In this document: positions 11,114-23,030 of the stretch, piece after piece
Numbering within the stretch: position 1 is the first letter of the stretch
Layout of the letters: the number at the start of each line of letters is the position of its first letter
NCBI GenBank assembly: GCA_029204225.1
Contig: CM055111.1
Location: 28,230,340 to 28,294,339 of the forward strand
Source: Diphasiastrum complanatum
Lineage: Eukaryota > Streptophyta > Lycopodiopsida > Lycopodiales > Lycopodiaceae
Length of the DNA stretch: 64,000 bases
Reading direction: 5' to 3'
Position numbers and translations under genes: made by a program
The notes under the pieces: model-generated
The model's input: only the letters and a program-made list of their open reading frames with translations
Database searches by the model: none
What the model was told of the DNA's origin: nothing

Positions 11114-12280
11114 GCTTTATCCACCATCTGTCGCATCCACATCCTCCCAACTCACAATTACTGACACAACGGCCAGCAAGAGAATGCGTGGTGGTGCCCC
11201 TTCCTCCTCATCTCCACCTATCACTAGACGACGTAGCATCGCCACATCAGTAACCACTCCATCAACCATCGCCACATCTTCTTTTGTACAACCTCCCCCT
11301 CCTGTCTCTATTGTCACTACCCCTCTTTCTGTTCCATCCACGACTGCTTCTGTTTCCATTCACGTTTTTTCTGTTGATAGCACTTCCATTTCTGTTCCAT
11401 TATCCACTACCCCTTCCATCACCATCGCATCCTCCATCGCTCCTGTCGCCAATGTCGCTCTTCTTCAGTTTAAACCCTCTGATTCTCAGTTGTCTCCGGA
11501 CACTCTGGCGTGGATGCAAGTCATCAACTTTTCACCCCCACGTTAGACCATTTCTGCTCCATCCTCGCCTTTTGTGCTCCACACCACACTTTAGTTCCTC
11601 TCTATTCCACCCATCCTCTCGTTTGGACAAACCGTCCCCACCCCCGTTTCCACTGTCGCTTCTCTTACCCCACCTATTTCACCACCAAAGGTTGCCGAGG
11701 GCAACCAACCATCGCCTAATGACGCCCAAGAACCTGATTGAAGACAATGACGATGGAGCTCCACAAGTCATCGGGACCGCTACCACACAAGCCCCTATTA
11801 GTGCCAGTGTACCGATTGTTCCAATAGACTTAACGACGGCGTACCAAATCCTAGGCACATACATCCTGGAGGCGGTAGCAGCCAAGGCCATTTTGGACAG
11901 TAGAGTACTCCACCTGGCCACCAGCAACACACAGCTGTGAGAGGAACTCACAAAGCTGCAGCAAGATCTCATTCTAGCTCAACGACATGAACAAGAAGGG
12001 CACCGGGAGATTGCCAAGCTGCAGCAGAAGGAGGATGGCCTCAACCTATATATCCAAAGCACTGACAGAGGCCTCCACGAAGGTGCAGGAGCTTTAATCC
12101 GAAGCGTCCCAACGGCTTGATCCCCTCCAGGTGCAACTACAAATTTTTTAAGTAGAAAATACGCACCTGGGGGCAGAAGTGAAAGCCTTACAAAATGAAA
12201 AACTCGTCTGGCTAGCTCAACCTGCACCAGACTCAAGGCCACTCTCTCAAGCAGAGATGGATCTCTTTAGGCGTCAGGTG
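11114..12280 (+). pseudogene. ORF-X fragment in element A (low-complexity and coiled-coil part)
   Basis: Directly after the gag/protease spacer the sequence switches to the middle of ORF-X, homologous to 36950-38190. It opens with a Ser/Thr/Pro-rich stretch (ASTSSQLTITDTTASKRM, then SSSPPITRRRS), then an acidic linker (LIEDNDDGAPQ). A Gln/Leu/Glu-rich heptad region follows around 11850-12240, predicted by eye as coiled coil. Frameshifts near 11545 and 11940 break it. At 12276-12280 it is interrupted by Copia B and resumes at 16829. The N-terminal third of ORF-X is absent, so the junction near 11114 is a deletion that also removed pol. Function unknown. Confidence 0.65.
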
Positions 12281-12980
12281 TGTGAAAGTACTGTACTTTA
12301 GGACCATAAATGGATCTACAAAATATCCACAAGAGTGATTGGATGCTTGCTTAACAATCTATCAAAAAACTAGACACAAAAAAGTTGATCTAGATTGGCA
12401 ATTTGACAAACAACAAGCATTAACAATCAAAAGCATTGATAAACATTGAAATCCAAGCCCAGACGTGTGTACTACAGGCTGTAGTACGGCCTTCAACCTG
12501 AGAAACAAGTAGAAATTGATTTGGTTTCATTTGGATTAAAAAAACTCAATGTACATAGTGAACTAGCTTGAGATTGCCAATGAGCTCCAAAAAAAAAAAA
12601 TTTCTTACTATGGAGAGAGGGAATACATAGCAAATTCGACTTCCTTCTTGAAGTTAGGTGGATTTCCAGCATGTAATAAGGAAGTTAACTCACTCTCCTT
12701 GACCTAAAATGAAATCCTAGTCTATTTCCTAGAGTTATCTTTGGTAGGTAGCTAGTTGGTCAAATTTTCACCTTAAACTTAGGTGTAGGTCCTATAAAGT
12801 AGGGATGACCACCAAATAGACATGACCAACTCTCTTGACTTGACCTAACCTACATTAGGATGGGTTTCCCATGTGGCATCATGGCCTCACATGTGTGGGA
12901 CCCACTTATGTACACAATTTACATTATTCTACATGGTTTTTGATCAAGCTAGATTTGCCAATTTTTGGCAATTCTTCACA
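12281..12980 (-). repeat. Element B 3' LTR
   Basis: It begins TGTGAAAG and ends TTCTTCACA on the + strand (TG...CA). It matches 16128-16828 with only scattered differences, suggesting a fairly recent insertion. On the - strand it is preceded by the purine tract GAGGAGGAG. Confidence 0.93.
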
Positions 12981-13189
12981 CTCCTCCTCAAATTTAGCTT
13001 GATCTATTTACAACTCTCTTGATAGATCAATGAAAGCTTTTAGAAGTGTCTAAAAATCCAGCTACAAACAAGGGACTTTTGAGACTCCAATAGAGAATGA
13101 TGTCCATGAAGGATCTTTCACCACCTCTTAGAGGATCCCTTACAAGATGTTCCATAAATGTGTCTCTATACATGTAGCACACTTCAAAA

Positions 13190-15361
13190 CTAAACATCAT
13201 GCCAAGCCATGGATGCCATGGCATTTTGTGCACTTGAAGATACATCAATTAAAATATTAAGTGCATAAATAATGTTGCCAAAGACAACTTGTCTTGCTTG
13301 ATCCATATGATTGAGCCTAGATGGCTCCATCTTGATACTCAAGGTTCTTCTTGGAGTCCTTGGGTCTTGAGCTTGCTCCTCCACTTGACTTGACTCCAAA
13401 ACATCAATGAATTGAATAATGTGTTGATCCAAAGGTGCTTCTTCAAGTTTACAAATCTTCCACTCTTGAAAGATCACATTTCCACCATTGACAAATTCTT
13501 TGGTTGAAAACAAGTAGATTCTACAATCTCTACTTGAAGAGCAAAACACTACCATTATTCCTATCATTGAAATACGATAATCTTTGGTCCTTACATTGGA
13601 ATGATCATGCTCAAAGCATGTGGACCCAAAGATTTCCAATACAAATGATGTTTCATCTTTTATGGCACTATTCAAACTATTACAAAAATAGTTATCCAAT
13701 GAAATTGCTTTATCAACAACAAATGTAGATTTCAAAGCATCCCATTTCATTGTCTTGTCATACAAAGTAATAAACACCATGAATCAGAAACAAGTCACCT
13801 CATGTCTACTAATACTTTCCAAAAAGTATTCAAAGATAGTAGACTCTCCAATGCTCACCACCCTTGCAAGATGCACACTTGAATGGACAATTTGCATGCA
13901 ATTTGATGACTCGGACATTGTCATTGAGGACTCCCTTGGAACTCTCATGCTTTGAGGCTGATCCTCATGATCTTCCTCCTTTTGATGCTCCTCCTCAATG
14001 CAAGCAAGATCACACTTTGCCAAGATCTCCTCTTGAGTGATCTCCTCCTTTGCCAAGCTCATTCTTTCAAAAGCAACACTAGCTTCCAACTTAAACAATC
14101 TTCCATGTTTAAATCCCTTTGCAATGCAAACATCATTCTTCAAGATGAAGCAAACACCATGCTTAAAGTGGACATCCAAACCACTTTCTAAGAGTAGACC
14201 AACACTAAGCATATTCTTGGTGATTGATGGTACATAAAGGACATTTTCTAGATCCATGCATTTTGAGGATTCTAGATACAAAGAGATGGTGCCAACACCA
14301 TCTATCCTACACTCTTCATCATTTGCAGTAAAGACAAACTTTTTAGCATCATTGAAAGAGTGTAAGGTTGAGAAAAAGTCCTTTTCACAAGACATGTGGG
14401 AGCTAGCCCCTCTGTCGATCCACCAATTGTCTCTTGAATTGCTATTGCTTGTTGGTGAGGATGTAGATGCCATCAAGAATACATCTACTTCATCCTCCTC
14501 CTCCTCCTTTGCAAGGTTTCCTTGTTTGTCCTCCTCCACTTGTGCTCTTAGCCTCTTGTAGCATTTAGATGCATAATGCCCCTTCTTTCCACAAAAGAAG
14601 CATTTTTGCTTTGACTTGTCCTTTGAACTTGATGCATCATCCTCTTCTTTGGCCTCCTTTGGATGCTTCTTCTTTACATTGGTCTTCTTTTTGCCCTTGA
14701 ATGAGAAATTGGATTTCTCATCACCATCCTGCAAAGACAAGGAACTCATCCTAGATTTTGCATGGAGCATCCTACACTCTTCAGCCACTAATACACTGTG
14801 AAGTTTTTCTATAGTTGGCAAAGTGTCTTGGATGGCAAAACTTCGAACCAAATTTGCAAAGTCATCTCCTAGACCATTAAGGACAATTTGTACAAGCTCT
14901 CCATCATGAATCTTCTCTCCAATGGAAGCCAACTCCCTATTTAGAGACTTGATTCTGAGTACATAATCCTATGCACTCTCCTCACTTCTCCTCATGCTTT
15001 GCAAAATTTGATTTCTAAGCATAAGAACTCTAGAAGTGTTGCTAGACTCATAGATTGATTTTAAAGACTCCCAAGCCTCTTTAGCATTAGTACAAGCTGA
15101 TACTTCTCTCAACAAATCATTGCTCACATTCATCTTCACACAATGAAGTGCAAGCCTAGATCTCTTCTTGTATCTAGCTAACTCCTGTGCACCTAGAGGT
15201 TCATCTTCATCTTCAATCAAGAACTCATAAAGGTCTTGGAGCACCAAGAGTGACTCCATTCTAACCTTCCAAATAGCATAATTTGTAGAATTCAACCTCT
15301 CACTAGCTTCTAGAAGGTATGCTCCAGCAGATCCCATCTTACGAGTGACTTCTACAAACAA
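13190..15361 (-). pseudogene. Element B gag-protease-partial integrase polyprotein
   Basis: One reading frame runs from the ATG at 15361 down to 13190, about 723 codons with only two nonsense codons (14966-14968 and 13784-13786). In order: Copia gag/UBN2-like domain (YAIWKVRMESLL, LVQIVLNGLGDDF); Lys-rich linker; zinc knuckle CFFCGKKGHYASKC (canonical CX2CX4HX4C); protease-like WWIDRGASSHM, where the catalytic DSG reads DRG; pre-integrase LYVPSITKNMLSVG; then directly an integrase C-terminal segment (EIFGSTCF, RIYLFSTKEFVN). The catalytic integrase core, RT and RNase H are absent, yet the frame is kept, so the deletions are in frame. The first stop lies in ESA*DYVLR, where Gln is expected (C-to-T). 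Confidence 0.85.
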
Positions 15362-16115
15362 GAAATCGATTTGATTGACTTGAAACTCACAAAGGTCTCA
15401 CACTTGCAGTGTTTCACTCAAATTTGATTTCTAATCCAACAAATGGACTATCACTCCCTCACAAAGCTGGAATGAAGATAAGATGAAGTGAACACTACTT
15501 TCAAACAAATCTTGCCAAGAAATGGATTTGATTGTCTCTAGAAACTCACTAAGGTCTCTCTCTTGTAGTTTTTCACTCAAATTAGATTTATAATCCAACA
15601 AATGGACTTATAATCTCAGTTCTAGCACTCCCTCACAAAGTTGGAATGAAGATAAGATGATGTGAAATCTACTTACAATCAAATCTTGCCAATTTTGGCT
15701 ATTTTTGGACAAAAAAATGGCTTAATCTCTTTCTTCCTTCTTGGTGTACTTTCAAGACCTGTTTTTAACCTTAATAGAACTTGAACTCAGCCTAGATTAA
15801 TTAGATTCCATGAAACAAATTCAAATCTAATCAATGGCAAATGATCTTGGTAGATTATCCTAGGATCTCCACCAAAAATTACACCAACAGCTCACAAATT
15901 GAATTTTTTTGGATCAAATGAATACCATGCATTAAATGCAGGTTCAGAGATGCCCACACATGTGGACAGTACGGATTTGGACCCCTACCAAGTTTGGGAT
16001 CAAATCTCCTCCCCAAAATCAAGATTCTAGCTTGCCCTCTCAATACTAGCTTTTAGCACCAAAACTTGCTAAAAATTGATTTGCATTAGATCAATGGCTT
16101 ATGCTCTTGTACTTG

Positions 16116-16127
16116 GCTCTGATACCA
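16116..16127 (-). promoter_or_regulatory. Element B primer-binding site (tRNA-Met type)
   Basis: On the - strand TGGTATCAGAGC directly follows the 5' LTR end. This is the classic plant Copia site complementary to initiator tRNA-Met. Confidence 0.9.
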
Positions 16128-16828
16128 TGTGAAAGTACTGTACTTTAGGACCATAAATGGATCTACAAAAGATCCACAAGAGTGATTGGATGCTTGCTTA
16201 ACAATCTATCAAAAAACTAGACACAAAAAAGTTGATCTAGATTGGCAATTTGACAAACAACAAGCATTAACAATCAAAAGCATTGATAAACATTGAAATC
16301 CGAGCCCAAACGTGTGTACTACAGGCTGTAGTATGGCCTTCAACCTGAGAAACAAGTAGAAATTGATTTGGTTTCATTTGGATCACAAAAACTCAATGTA
16401 CATAGTGAACTAGCTTGAGATTGCCAATGAGCTCCAAAAAAAAAAAAATTTCTTACTATGGAGAGAGGGAATACATAGCAAATTCGACTTCCTTCTTGAA
16501 GTTAGGTGGATTTCCAGCATGTAATAAGGAAGTTAACTCACTCTCCTTGACCTAAAATGAAACCCTAGTCTATTTCCTAGAGTTATGCTTGGTAGGTAGC
16601 TAGTTGGTCAAATTTTCACCTTAAACTTAGGTGTAGGTCCTATAAAGTAGGGATGACCACCAAATAGACATGACCAACTCTCCTGACTTGACCTAACCTA
16701 CATTAGGATGGGTTTCCCATGTGGGATCATGGCCTCACATGTGTGGGACCCACTTGTGTACACAATTTACACTATTCTACATGGTTTTTTATCAAGCTAG
16801 ATTTGCCAATTTTTGGCAATTCTTCACA
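16128..16828 (-). repeat. Element B 5' LTR
   Basis: This is the partner of 12281-12980. On the - strand it reads TGTGAAGAATTG...CTTTCACA and is followed by the primer site. Confidence 0.93.
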
Positions 16829-17970
16829 AGGTGTAGGTATATAGCCAAACATTGAACAGCTACCAGGCAGAGATCGATAAGTACCGGACAAGCGCAACTC
16901 ACGAGCTCGCCCAGGCCAAACAAGCCCTCAAGACTTGCCAACAGCACATGGAGAAGAAGACCCAGTCCACCTCCGTGGTGATTCCACCACCACCCATTTT
17001 TTATGCTACACAAACCAGCACGAGCCAGGACCAAAGCCAGCAAGCAACAGGGGGGTTCAATCAAGATCAAGGGTCCGAAGGCCAAGACCAAGGACCAGCA
17101 GATACGGGTGCTGAGACGCGAGACCAAGGCCAAGATGCAGGTCCAAGCCAAAGCCAAGAGGAAGGACAGGCCTCGTCCTCCAGAGGTTCGCGCACCATAT
17201 CTACCAACCGGGCCTTCCGAAGACCAAAGTCCGTAGAGGAGAAAATAAACGAATTCCTAGCGAAGTATCCCCACGAGTCATCACGAGGCGGCTGGCAGAT
17301 ATCTTTTCCAGCTCAGACAATAAAGGGCAATGAGCTGCAAGCATTACCTGCCCTCCACCCACACCAAAGTGGCGTCAGCAGCTTTTTGAAAGAGACTCTA
17401 CGGCCATCAGAGCCTATGTGACAAGTCCGCAACAACTATGGGTGAACGCGCACTTCCTGCCATGCACACGATGATCCAAATGGGCGGAATGCGGCACCCC
17501 TCTAGACAAGATCACGATTCAGAATTTCAATTGGCCAAGGATTCCATCAGATCATGGTTGGGATACGGATGTAGACGCCGGAAGGGCTCTCACCATATTC
17601 GCCAATAAATATTTCAACTGCCCTGATCCAACAATCCGCGTGACAGCCACTTACGCCCGGAGAGCATTTAATAGGGATTGAAACTAAAGGGGACAATTTT
17701 CTCCCTCCCATATTCTTTGATCCTAATAAGGCGCTAGCTTCCGACAAAGTCGAAGATCAGCTGCCAGTCGCTCATGTCCATTACCGAGCTGCCTTCCTTG
17801 GCGATTCTTGTGCGCAGATTCCAAACGAGGGTCAACCAAGACTGGCTGATAGGAGTCCACAAGTCCCTTCACATGCCCAAGGACTTGAAGAAACTGGACC
17901 GCATCAATTTCATGGAAGATGTCACGGGCTACCTGATCCACCAGAGGCGGGCCAAGAAGACTCTTTACTG
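16829..17970 (+). pseudogene. ORF-X fragment in element A (C-terminal part)
   Basis: ORF-X continues after Copia B with the end of the coiled coil (NSYQAEIDKYRTSATHELAQ). A Gln/Asp/Gly-rich linker (about 17020-17190) follows, then the conserved C-terminal domain starting VEEKINEFLAKYPHESSRGG. The domain runs, with frameshifts near 17370, 17475, 17650 and 17800, to a final KKTLY stop at 17968-17970, 47 bp before the 3' LTR. The same domain and spacing occur at 38600-39335, 47520-48262 and 52078-52681. I see no signal peptide, transmembrane stretch or retroviral enzyme motif. Function unknown; position alone resembles the env-like or extra ORF of some plant gypsy elements. Confidence 0.65.
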
Positions 17971-18017
17971 AACCAACAGAGTGCCCAGGGACCGGCACTA
18001 CTTTAGGTCGTGGGTCA

Positions 18018-18834
18018 TGTTGGGGGTATTCCCGACGAAGTGTAAATAAATAAAATCGTCCAATAAAATGTGTTGCGAGGGGATGGCATCATGCACGTAT
18101 AAGCCCATGGCCCAATGAGCACACAAGCTAAGTTGTAATTAAAATAATAGGCTTGGGACCTTTGTAAGTAAAATAAAACCTGAGGCCCAAAGTCAATTTT
18201 AAAATTAGAGATTACTTTTTTATAGTTGGGTCCAATTTGGGACTCACATGAATCTTGTGAATTGCAATGTACTTTTTGTGGACCCTTGGATCAAGTTGGG
18301 TCCAAGATGAATGGATAGGATCAATCTAAATATTAGCCAATAGGATTTTGGGGCAAGGGCCTTCCCCATTTTATAAAAAGGCACCATTTGTACTCTATTT
18401 TTGTGCTTAATGAGAAGGAGGAAACTCTACCAATTTGGAGAACTAAGCATCCTCATTTGCTAAGCACTCATGCTAATGCTTTTTGTTGTGTGTTTCTAAT
18501 TATTTCCATTTCTATATTGTTGTTTTAATAATTATGGCTTCTCCATTAGCATGCATATTGAGCTTTTGAGCTAACCTCCCCCTCAACTCTATCTCTCTCT
18601 TTCTCTCTTCTCCTTCTTTCTCTTCTATTCTACCCTTCCCTTTCACCAACAATCAAGATGAAGTTAGTTTAGGGAAGTAGAGTCAGTGTGAGTACTGTTA
18701 GTGGAGGTAAAGTTAGATGAAAAGTAGAGAACTAACTAAAAGTAGCATCTATGCATAGTTAGGTGCCTATCCAGTGAACTAACCCTTGTTGATAGGCGGG
18801 AGGGCTATTACAATGTCGGATCGAAGACCCTACA
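18018..18834 (+). repeat. Element A 3' LTR
   Basis: It starts TGTTGGGGG and ends CCCTACA, followed by the TSD ATCTT. It carries the same CCAAT and TATA boxes as the 5' LTR and is nearly identical to it, so the insertion into the SDR intron is not very old. Confidence 0.95.
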
Positions 18835-19011
18835 ATCTTGAGTCATTGTAGGATGGTAGCCTTCATTTATCAAGATAACTTGTTGGAAGGAGTTTGGTTA
18901 GCTAGCTAAAAAGCTTGAATTCTTCTCTTATTTAACCATCAAAATTGTTCCTTGATTGTGTCTTTGGTTTCTAATGAAGTTGGAAGTTGGCTCTCCTTTT
19001 GTTCTTGTAGA

Positions 19012-19013
<2 letters not shown>

Positions 19014-19093
<80 letters not shown>
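19014..19093. repeat. (CT)n microsatellite
   Basis: This is a pure run of about 40 CT repeats in the last part of SDR intron 1, roughly 215 bp before exon 2. Open frames across it encode only Ser-Leu or Arg-Glu repeats and are not genes. Confidence 0.95.
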
Positions 19094-19096
<3 letters not shown>

Positions 19097-19309
19097 TATT
19101 CTATAAGAAAAATTAATGGAATGAGCCAATATTCTCCATGCTCTACCTCTTATACTACAGTTGCAACCCCTAACAACAATGTGCATGGCATCCATTACAT
19201 TGCATATTGCCTTTTCTTTTGGGTTTTTATTGAAAATAATGTGTAATATAGTGCTAGTTCTTTTAATGAAAATTAAAAATCAATCATGTCTGATAGAGTT
19301 TAATTACAG

Positions 19310-19489
19310 ATCAATAATGCTGGAATAATTTCATACTTTCATAAGGATAAGAAGCAAGGGGCGATGGATGTAGTCGCGACGAATTACTACGGTGTGAAAA
19401 AAGTTACAAAGTCTCTTCTTCCACTAATTAGACCATCAGAAGCTTTTGGCCGGATTATAAATGTTAGCTCACGTACTGGGCAACTTCAG
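19310..19489 (+). CDS. SDR gene, middle exon
   Basis: This is a 180-nt, 60-codon exon between TTACAG (ending 19309) and a GTGAGT donor (19490), phase 0 on both sides. It begins INNAG, the NNAG motif that stabilises the central beta-sheet of classical SDRs. TNYYGVKKV (the conserved Asn on helix alpha-4) follows, then IINVSSRTGQLQ with the catalytic Ser. It continues directly from LDIL of the exon ending at 3351, about 16 kb away. Confidence 0.9.
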
Positions 19490-21006
19490 GTGAGTACAAT
19501 TCAATTGCATTAACCTTGTTTGGAACTATCAAACTTATTGAAATTTCATAGCTAGCAGTCATTCACATTATAACGTATTTTTCGGTCTATCCATATATGA
19601 ATGCAAGCATCATAGCCATAAAGCCTAGACTTTACAAATCCACATTTGATTTAGAGTGCTAGTTAGGCATTTTCATAAGTTGTGATAAGTGCTTATATGA
19701 AGGCCATATAAATGCTAGTACGTTTGGGAGCCTCGGTAGGACTTTGCTTGCTCTATGTTCTAGGCAATGCATTGTAGTGCAGGTTTGCATGAGGTCGTGG
19801 TGCTACTTGAATTAATGAAATGTAGTGATTTATGATCAGTTGCCATGTGCATATTAAAGAACATATTGCTAGTGTTTATTTTTTTAAATTGCATTTATTT
19901 TTCTTTCGTACTACGTAGTGGCTATCTTAAAATGGAGTTCCCAACCTTGAGCTTGGTGACTTGATGACATCTAAGCTTTAGTATTATAAGGTTTTCTTTC
20001 CTTTCACTTAGAGACTGCTAGTCAAGAGTCATCTTTCATTATGTGCTTCACTCATCACGTGACTCTTTGGCTTATTCTTAAAGATTCTCGCAAATCCAAA
20101 ATCTTTCTCAAAATCCATAAAAACTACTTTCTTTTGTCATGATCTATGTTTGTTTAGAATGTTAACTTCATATAACATTCATGTGAGAGATGTGGAAAAA
20201 GCAAAGACACACCTCGAATATCACCTTTCAAGCTTGCTAGCATGCTAAAAGAATCTGCTGTGATATATTTGGAAATTAAAGATAGACAACATTATGTCGA
20301 TAGACAACCTGCCCATGTCTTGCGCTTGGCTTGTAGTGCAGCAAAATTTCTTGCCTGTTCTGTTTAAAGGAGAAATTTTCTTTGAACGAAGCGCATATTT
20401 AAGGTAAATCTGTTGTTTTCAAGGCAAATAATAACTTCCATTCAGGGCTTGCAACTCAAAGTGTCAAAATCTTGTGGCCGAAGCATGTTGGTGCCCGGAT
20501 CGAAGCAGCAACGGGAGCTAAAAATGTCCTCTTCCGTGAAAGTAGAAAGAAAGCCTGCAATTCTCATGACCAAACCTAGAGTGTGATCGTGAGAAATTGA
20601 AAGATCTATGCATAAATGTTGCAAATACCTCCAGAGTTTGCCACTTTATCACACAATTCAATAAAACACTGATACTCCATTACACACTTTCTTCTGTGTA
20701 GAATTAGAATCAATAGATATACAAATCTATACTCAATTTAATTACATAGCAGATTTTAGCTTATAAAAAACTGTGCCCTAGCAGTCGAAGTACGCTATCA
20801 TATTTAAACTTAAGAGCTTTTTGATGATTGATTTTGGATCAGCAAATTAGTAAGCTTTATGCATTAACCTTCAGGTGTCACCTTGCTCTGATCTTCTGTA
20901 AACAGTCATGGGCACTTCGTTTTTTACATGTAAGTGATATCTTTTTGTTTAACATGAATGTTTCTCATTACTTTCTACTTATTGCCGCTAAACATTGGAG
21001 CGACAG
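19490..21006. other. SDR intron 2
   Basis: An intron of 1517 bp with a GTGAGT donor and a CGACAG acceptor. AT-rich. I see no exon, transposon end or long repeat inside it. Confidence 0.75.
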
Positions 21007-21423
21007 GTTCTCAGGAGTCAGGAGCTAAAAGAGGTTGTATCTGCTGAAATGTTAATAGAAAGTGTAATCGACTCATTTGTAGAGAACTTCTTAGCTGATG
21101 TGAGCACTGGACAAATAATAAGCAAAGGCTGGCCTATAATTGAAGGAAGAGGTCCTGAAGCATACTCGGACTACAGCGTCTCCAAGATTGCTCTCAATGC
21201 ATACACACGTGTACTTGCTGGTGAATTGATGAGTAGGGCAGATGGCCCAAAGATAAGTGTGAATGCCATATGTCCAGGCTACACAAATACTGATATGTCT
21301 CTTGGATTAGGTAAAAAAACTGTGGGAGAAGGGGCAGATACTGCTGTATGGCTTGCTCTCTTACCACCTTCCGAATTACCATGTGGCAAGTTCCTTGCTG
21401 AGCGAGCTGAGGTTCCATTTTAG
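21007..21423 (+). CDS. SDR gene, last exon
   Basis: This 139-codon exon ends with TAG at 21421-21423. It carries the catalytic YSVSK (YxxxK; Tyr codon 21172-21174, Lys 21184-21186), the helix ALNAYTRVLAGEL, the substrate-side loop CPGYTNTDM and the C-terminal GKFLAERAEVPF typical of plant menthone/salutaridine-reductase-like SDRs. With the two earlier exons it gives about 285 residues, the usual length for this family minus a short N-terminus. No stop or frameshift interrupts it, so the gene looks functional despite its expanded intron 1. The protein is expected to be a soluble NADPH-dependent oxidoreductase. Confidence 0.9.
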   Translation, partial: VLRSQELKEVVSAEMLIESVIDSFVENFLADVSTGQIISKGWPIIEGRGPEAYSDYSVSKIALNAYTRVLAGELMSRADGPKISVNAICPGYTNTDMSLGLGKKTVGEGADTAVWLALLPPSELPCGKFLAERAEVPF

Positions 21424-22363
21424 GGCCTATTGAAGACTACATCAAAGTTGTGCAAGAGGTAAACTTCAGGATTTGCTATGCAAATAAGGTTAAGTCTTAC
21501 AATAATAATTTTACGAGTAGACAAGCTAAATGTGAGGAGCACAACTCATAAATAACTGATTTCTAGTCAGTGAATGGAATGCAATGCAGCTAGAAGTGCT
21601 ACAAACTTGTTTCGAATAATATAGTTTAGTTGAAATTTTCTTATTAGTGTTGCCACTTGGATCATGAATGCTTTGTGTTGCGCCATGAAACCTGTGCCAA
21701 ATTATGTGCATAAAGGATCCTGTGCTTATTCAAGATTCTATTAAAGTTGCATATAGGCCTCGTTGAAAATACTATTCGCTTCATGAACTAAATGAAGAAA
21801 TGATTATTGTCTACAAGACATCTTGTCTTTATGCTATGGTTCCCACTTTCATACTCCAACTTATGTTAGGTTTCCTTCTCACATCATCTAAATTTCAGCA
21901 GTTCCCTTGCACATCTCTAGTGGTTAGCTTACTCAAAAACCTCAAACAGCTCTACTTAGAAGTTAGTGATATAATATGCTATTTAAGCGTAGTTATAAAT
22001 AGTTGCTCATTGAAAAGATCACATGTTGTCCTCCATAGTTTTTGCAGAGTTAGATAAGAATGATATCTATACCCGCAATGGTTTCAGTTTCAGCTATTGA
22101 ATTGTTAACGTTCAGATCCTTTTTGCTTCTTGGTTTGGCTGCTTGTGATATACGTATTGTACATGATGAGATCCTACACTAGAGGCAAATGAACATGCTT
22201 CAAATCTTTTTCCCAAGTGATCACCAACACGTCTATATCTGACAATACATTTATTTCATTAATTTATGAGTGGTTGCATGCATTCGCAATGGATATCCTT
22301 TTGAATAGAAACTGTTGAAATATATAGAGAGGCATCTCTACAGTTCCCACTCCCCGAGGCAAC

Positions 22364-22397
<34 letters not shown>

Positions 22398-23030
22398 TTC
22401 AGGCTTCAGCATTCACCTTCGTCTAAGCGCTTACTGTGAAATCAGTTGACAGGAAACATTTTCATGTTCTGCTCAATCATGAGATGCCAAATCATTTGTA
22501 TCCAGGAAAGTTGTATCAAGAAGAGAAGGCCCCATGATTCCTGAAAATATTCTAATTATTAGACCGAATCCTACGTTTTACAATGAAGGGCCAACGTCAG
22601 GTAATGCCCAAACTAAGATAATTCTCCCGATCACTTTGTATTAGTTTTTTTTTTCCGCGTCGTCAACAGCAATGTATTTGTATACGTATTAATCTTCTGG
22701 CATATACTTGTCGTAGGCCAGCTATTGTTGATAGAGAGCTTTTTTTATAGCATATAAGGCAATCATTCGCTCATGTATGGCTCAGGATAAGACGCGCACA
22801 TGCATTAATGATTGTGCGCGTGGGTCCTTCGGTTGCCAGCTCCATATGATGCACCCTCGTAATGTTGTGTGCTCTGGTTTTTCTCGTGTTTTGGAGGCAT
22901 CTTCACTAGCACAATTTTTATCAAAATTTGTATTTGCAAGATCCAGCTATATTACTAAGACATTCTGGTGGAATCTACCATCACAGCTGGATTAGTAGCT
23001 GATTTTGCCAGAATCACCACCCTCGCACCC
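21424..23030. other. Non-coding DNA downstream of the SDR gene
   Basis: This holds the SDR 3' UTR and intergenic sequence. A short (CT)n run lies at 22372-22397. A GT-bounded open stretch near 22507-22608 could be a stray exon but matches nothing I know. Confidence 0.6.

Larger units (their letters stand above)
12276..16833 (-). mobile_element. Element B: Ty1/copia element nested in A
   Basis: The element is 12281-16828 (4548 bp) with the 5-bp duplication AGGTG at 12276-12280 and 16829-16833. It is oriented on the - strand: 5' LTR 16128-16828, primer site just below it, polypurine tract GAGGAGGAG next to the other LTR at 12981. LTRs are 701 and 700 bp. Only gag, knuckle, protease-like and a short integrase C-terminal segment are present in one frame; integrase core, RT and RNase H are missing. 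This is the layout of a gag-only, non-autonomous Copia. It entered after element A, because it splits A's ORF-X. Confidence 0.95.
7615..18839 (+). mobile_element. Element A: gypsy-type LTR retrotransposon, pol-less, hosting Copia B
   Basis: The element proper is 7620-18834, flanked by the 5-bp duplication ATCTT (7615-7619 and 18835-18839), and sits in SDR intron 1 in the gene's sense orientation. Order: 5' LTR, primer site, long leader, gag with zinc knuckles, gag/protease-side remnant, ORF-X, 3' LTR. No RT, RNase H or integrase is present, so it is non-autonomous or deletion-derived. Gag also lacks about 330 bp relative to element D. Copia B is inserted in ORF-X at 12281-16828. The intact TSD and near-equal LTR lengths (816 and 817 bp) show one insertion event with no later end loss. 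Confidence 0.93.

Noticed and set aside
13504-14801. + strand frames opposite Copia B
   Set aside because: Antisense shadows of the gag-protease frame.
18956-19246. Poly Ser-Leu / Arg-Glu proteins across (CT)n tracts (also near 35.4-35.8 kb)
   Set aside because: Pure translation of dinucleotide repeats.
22507-22608. Possible exon bounded by a CAG and a GTAATG
   Set aside because: Open for about 34 codons only, no match to SDR, GRAS or any family I know, no partner exons.
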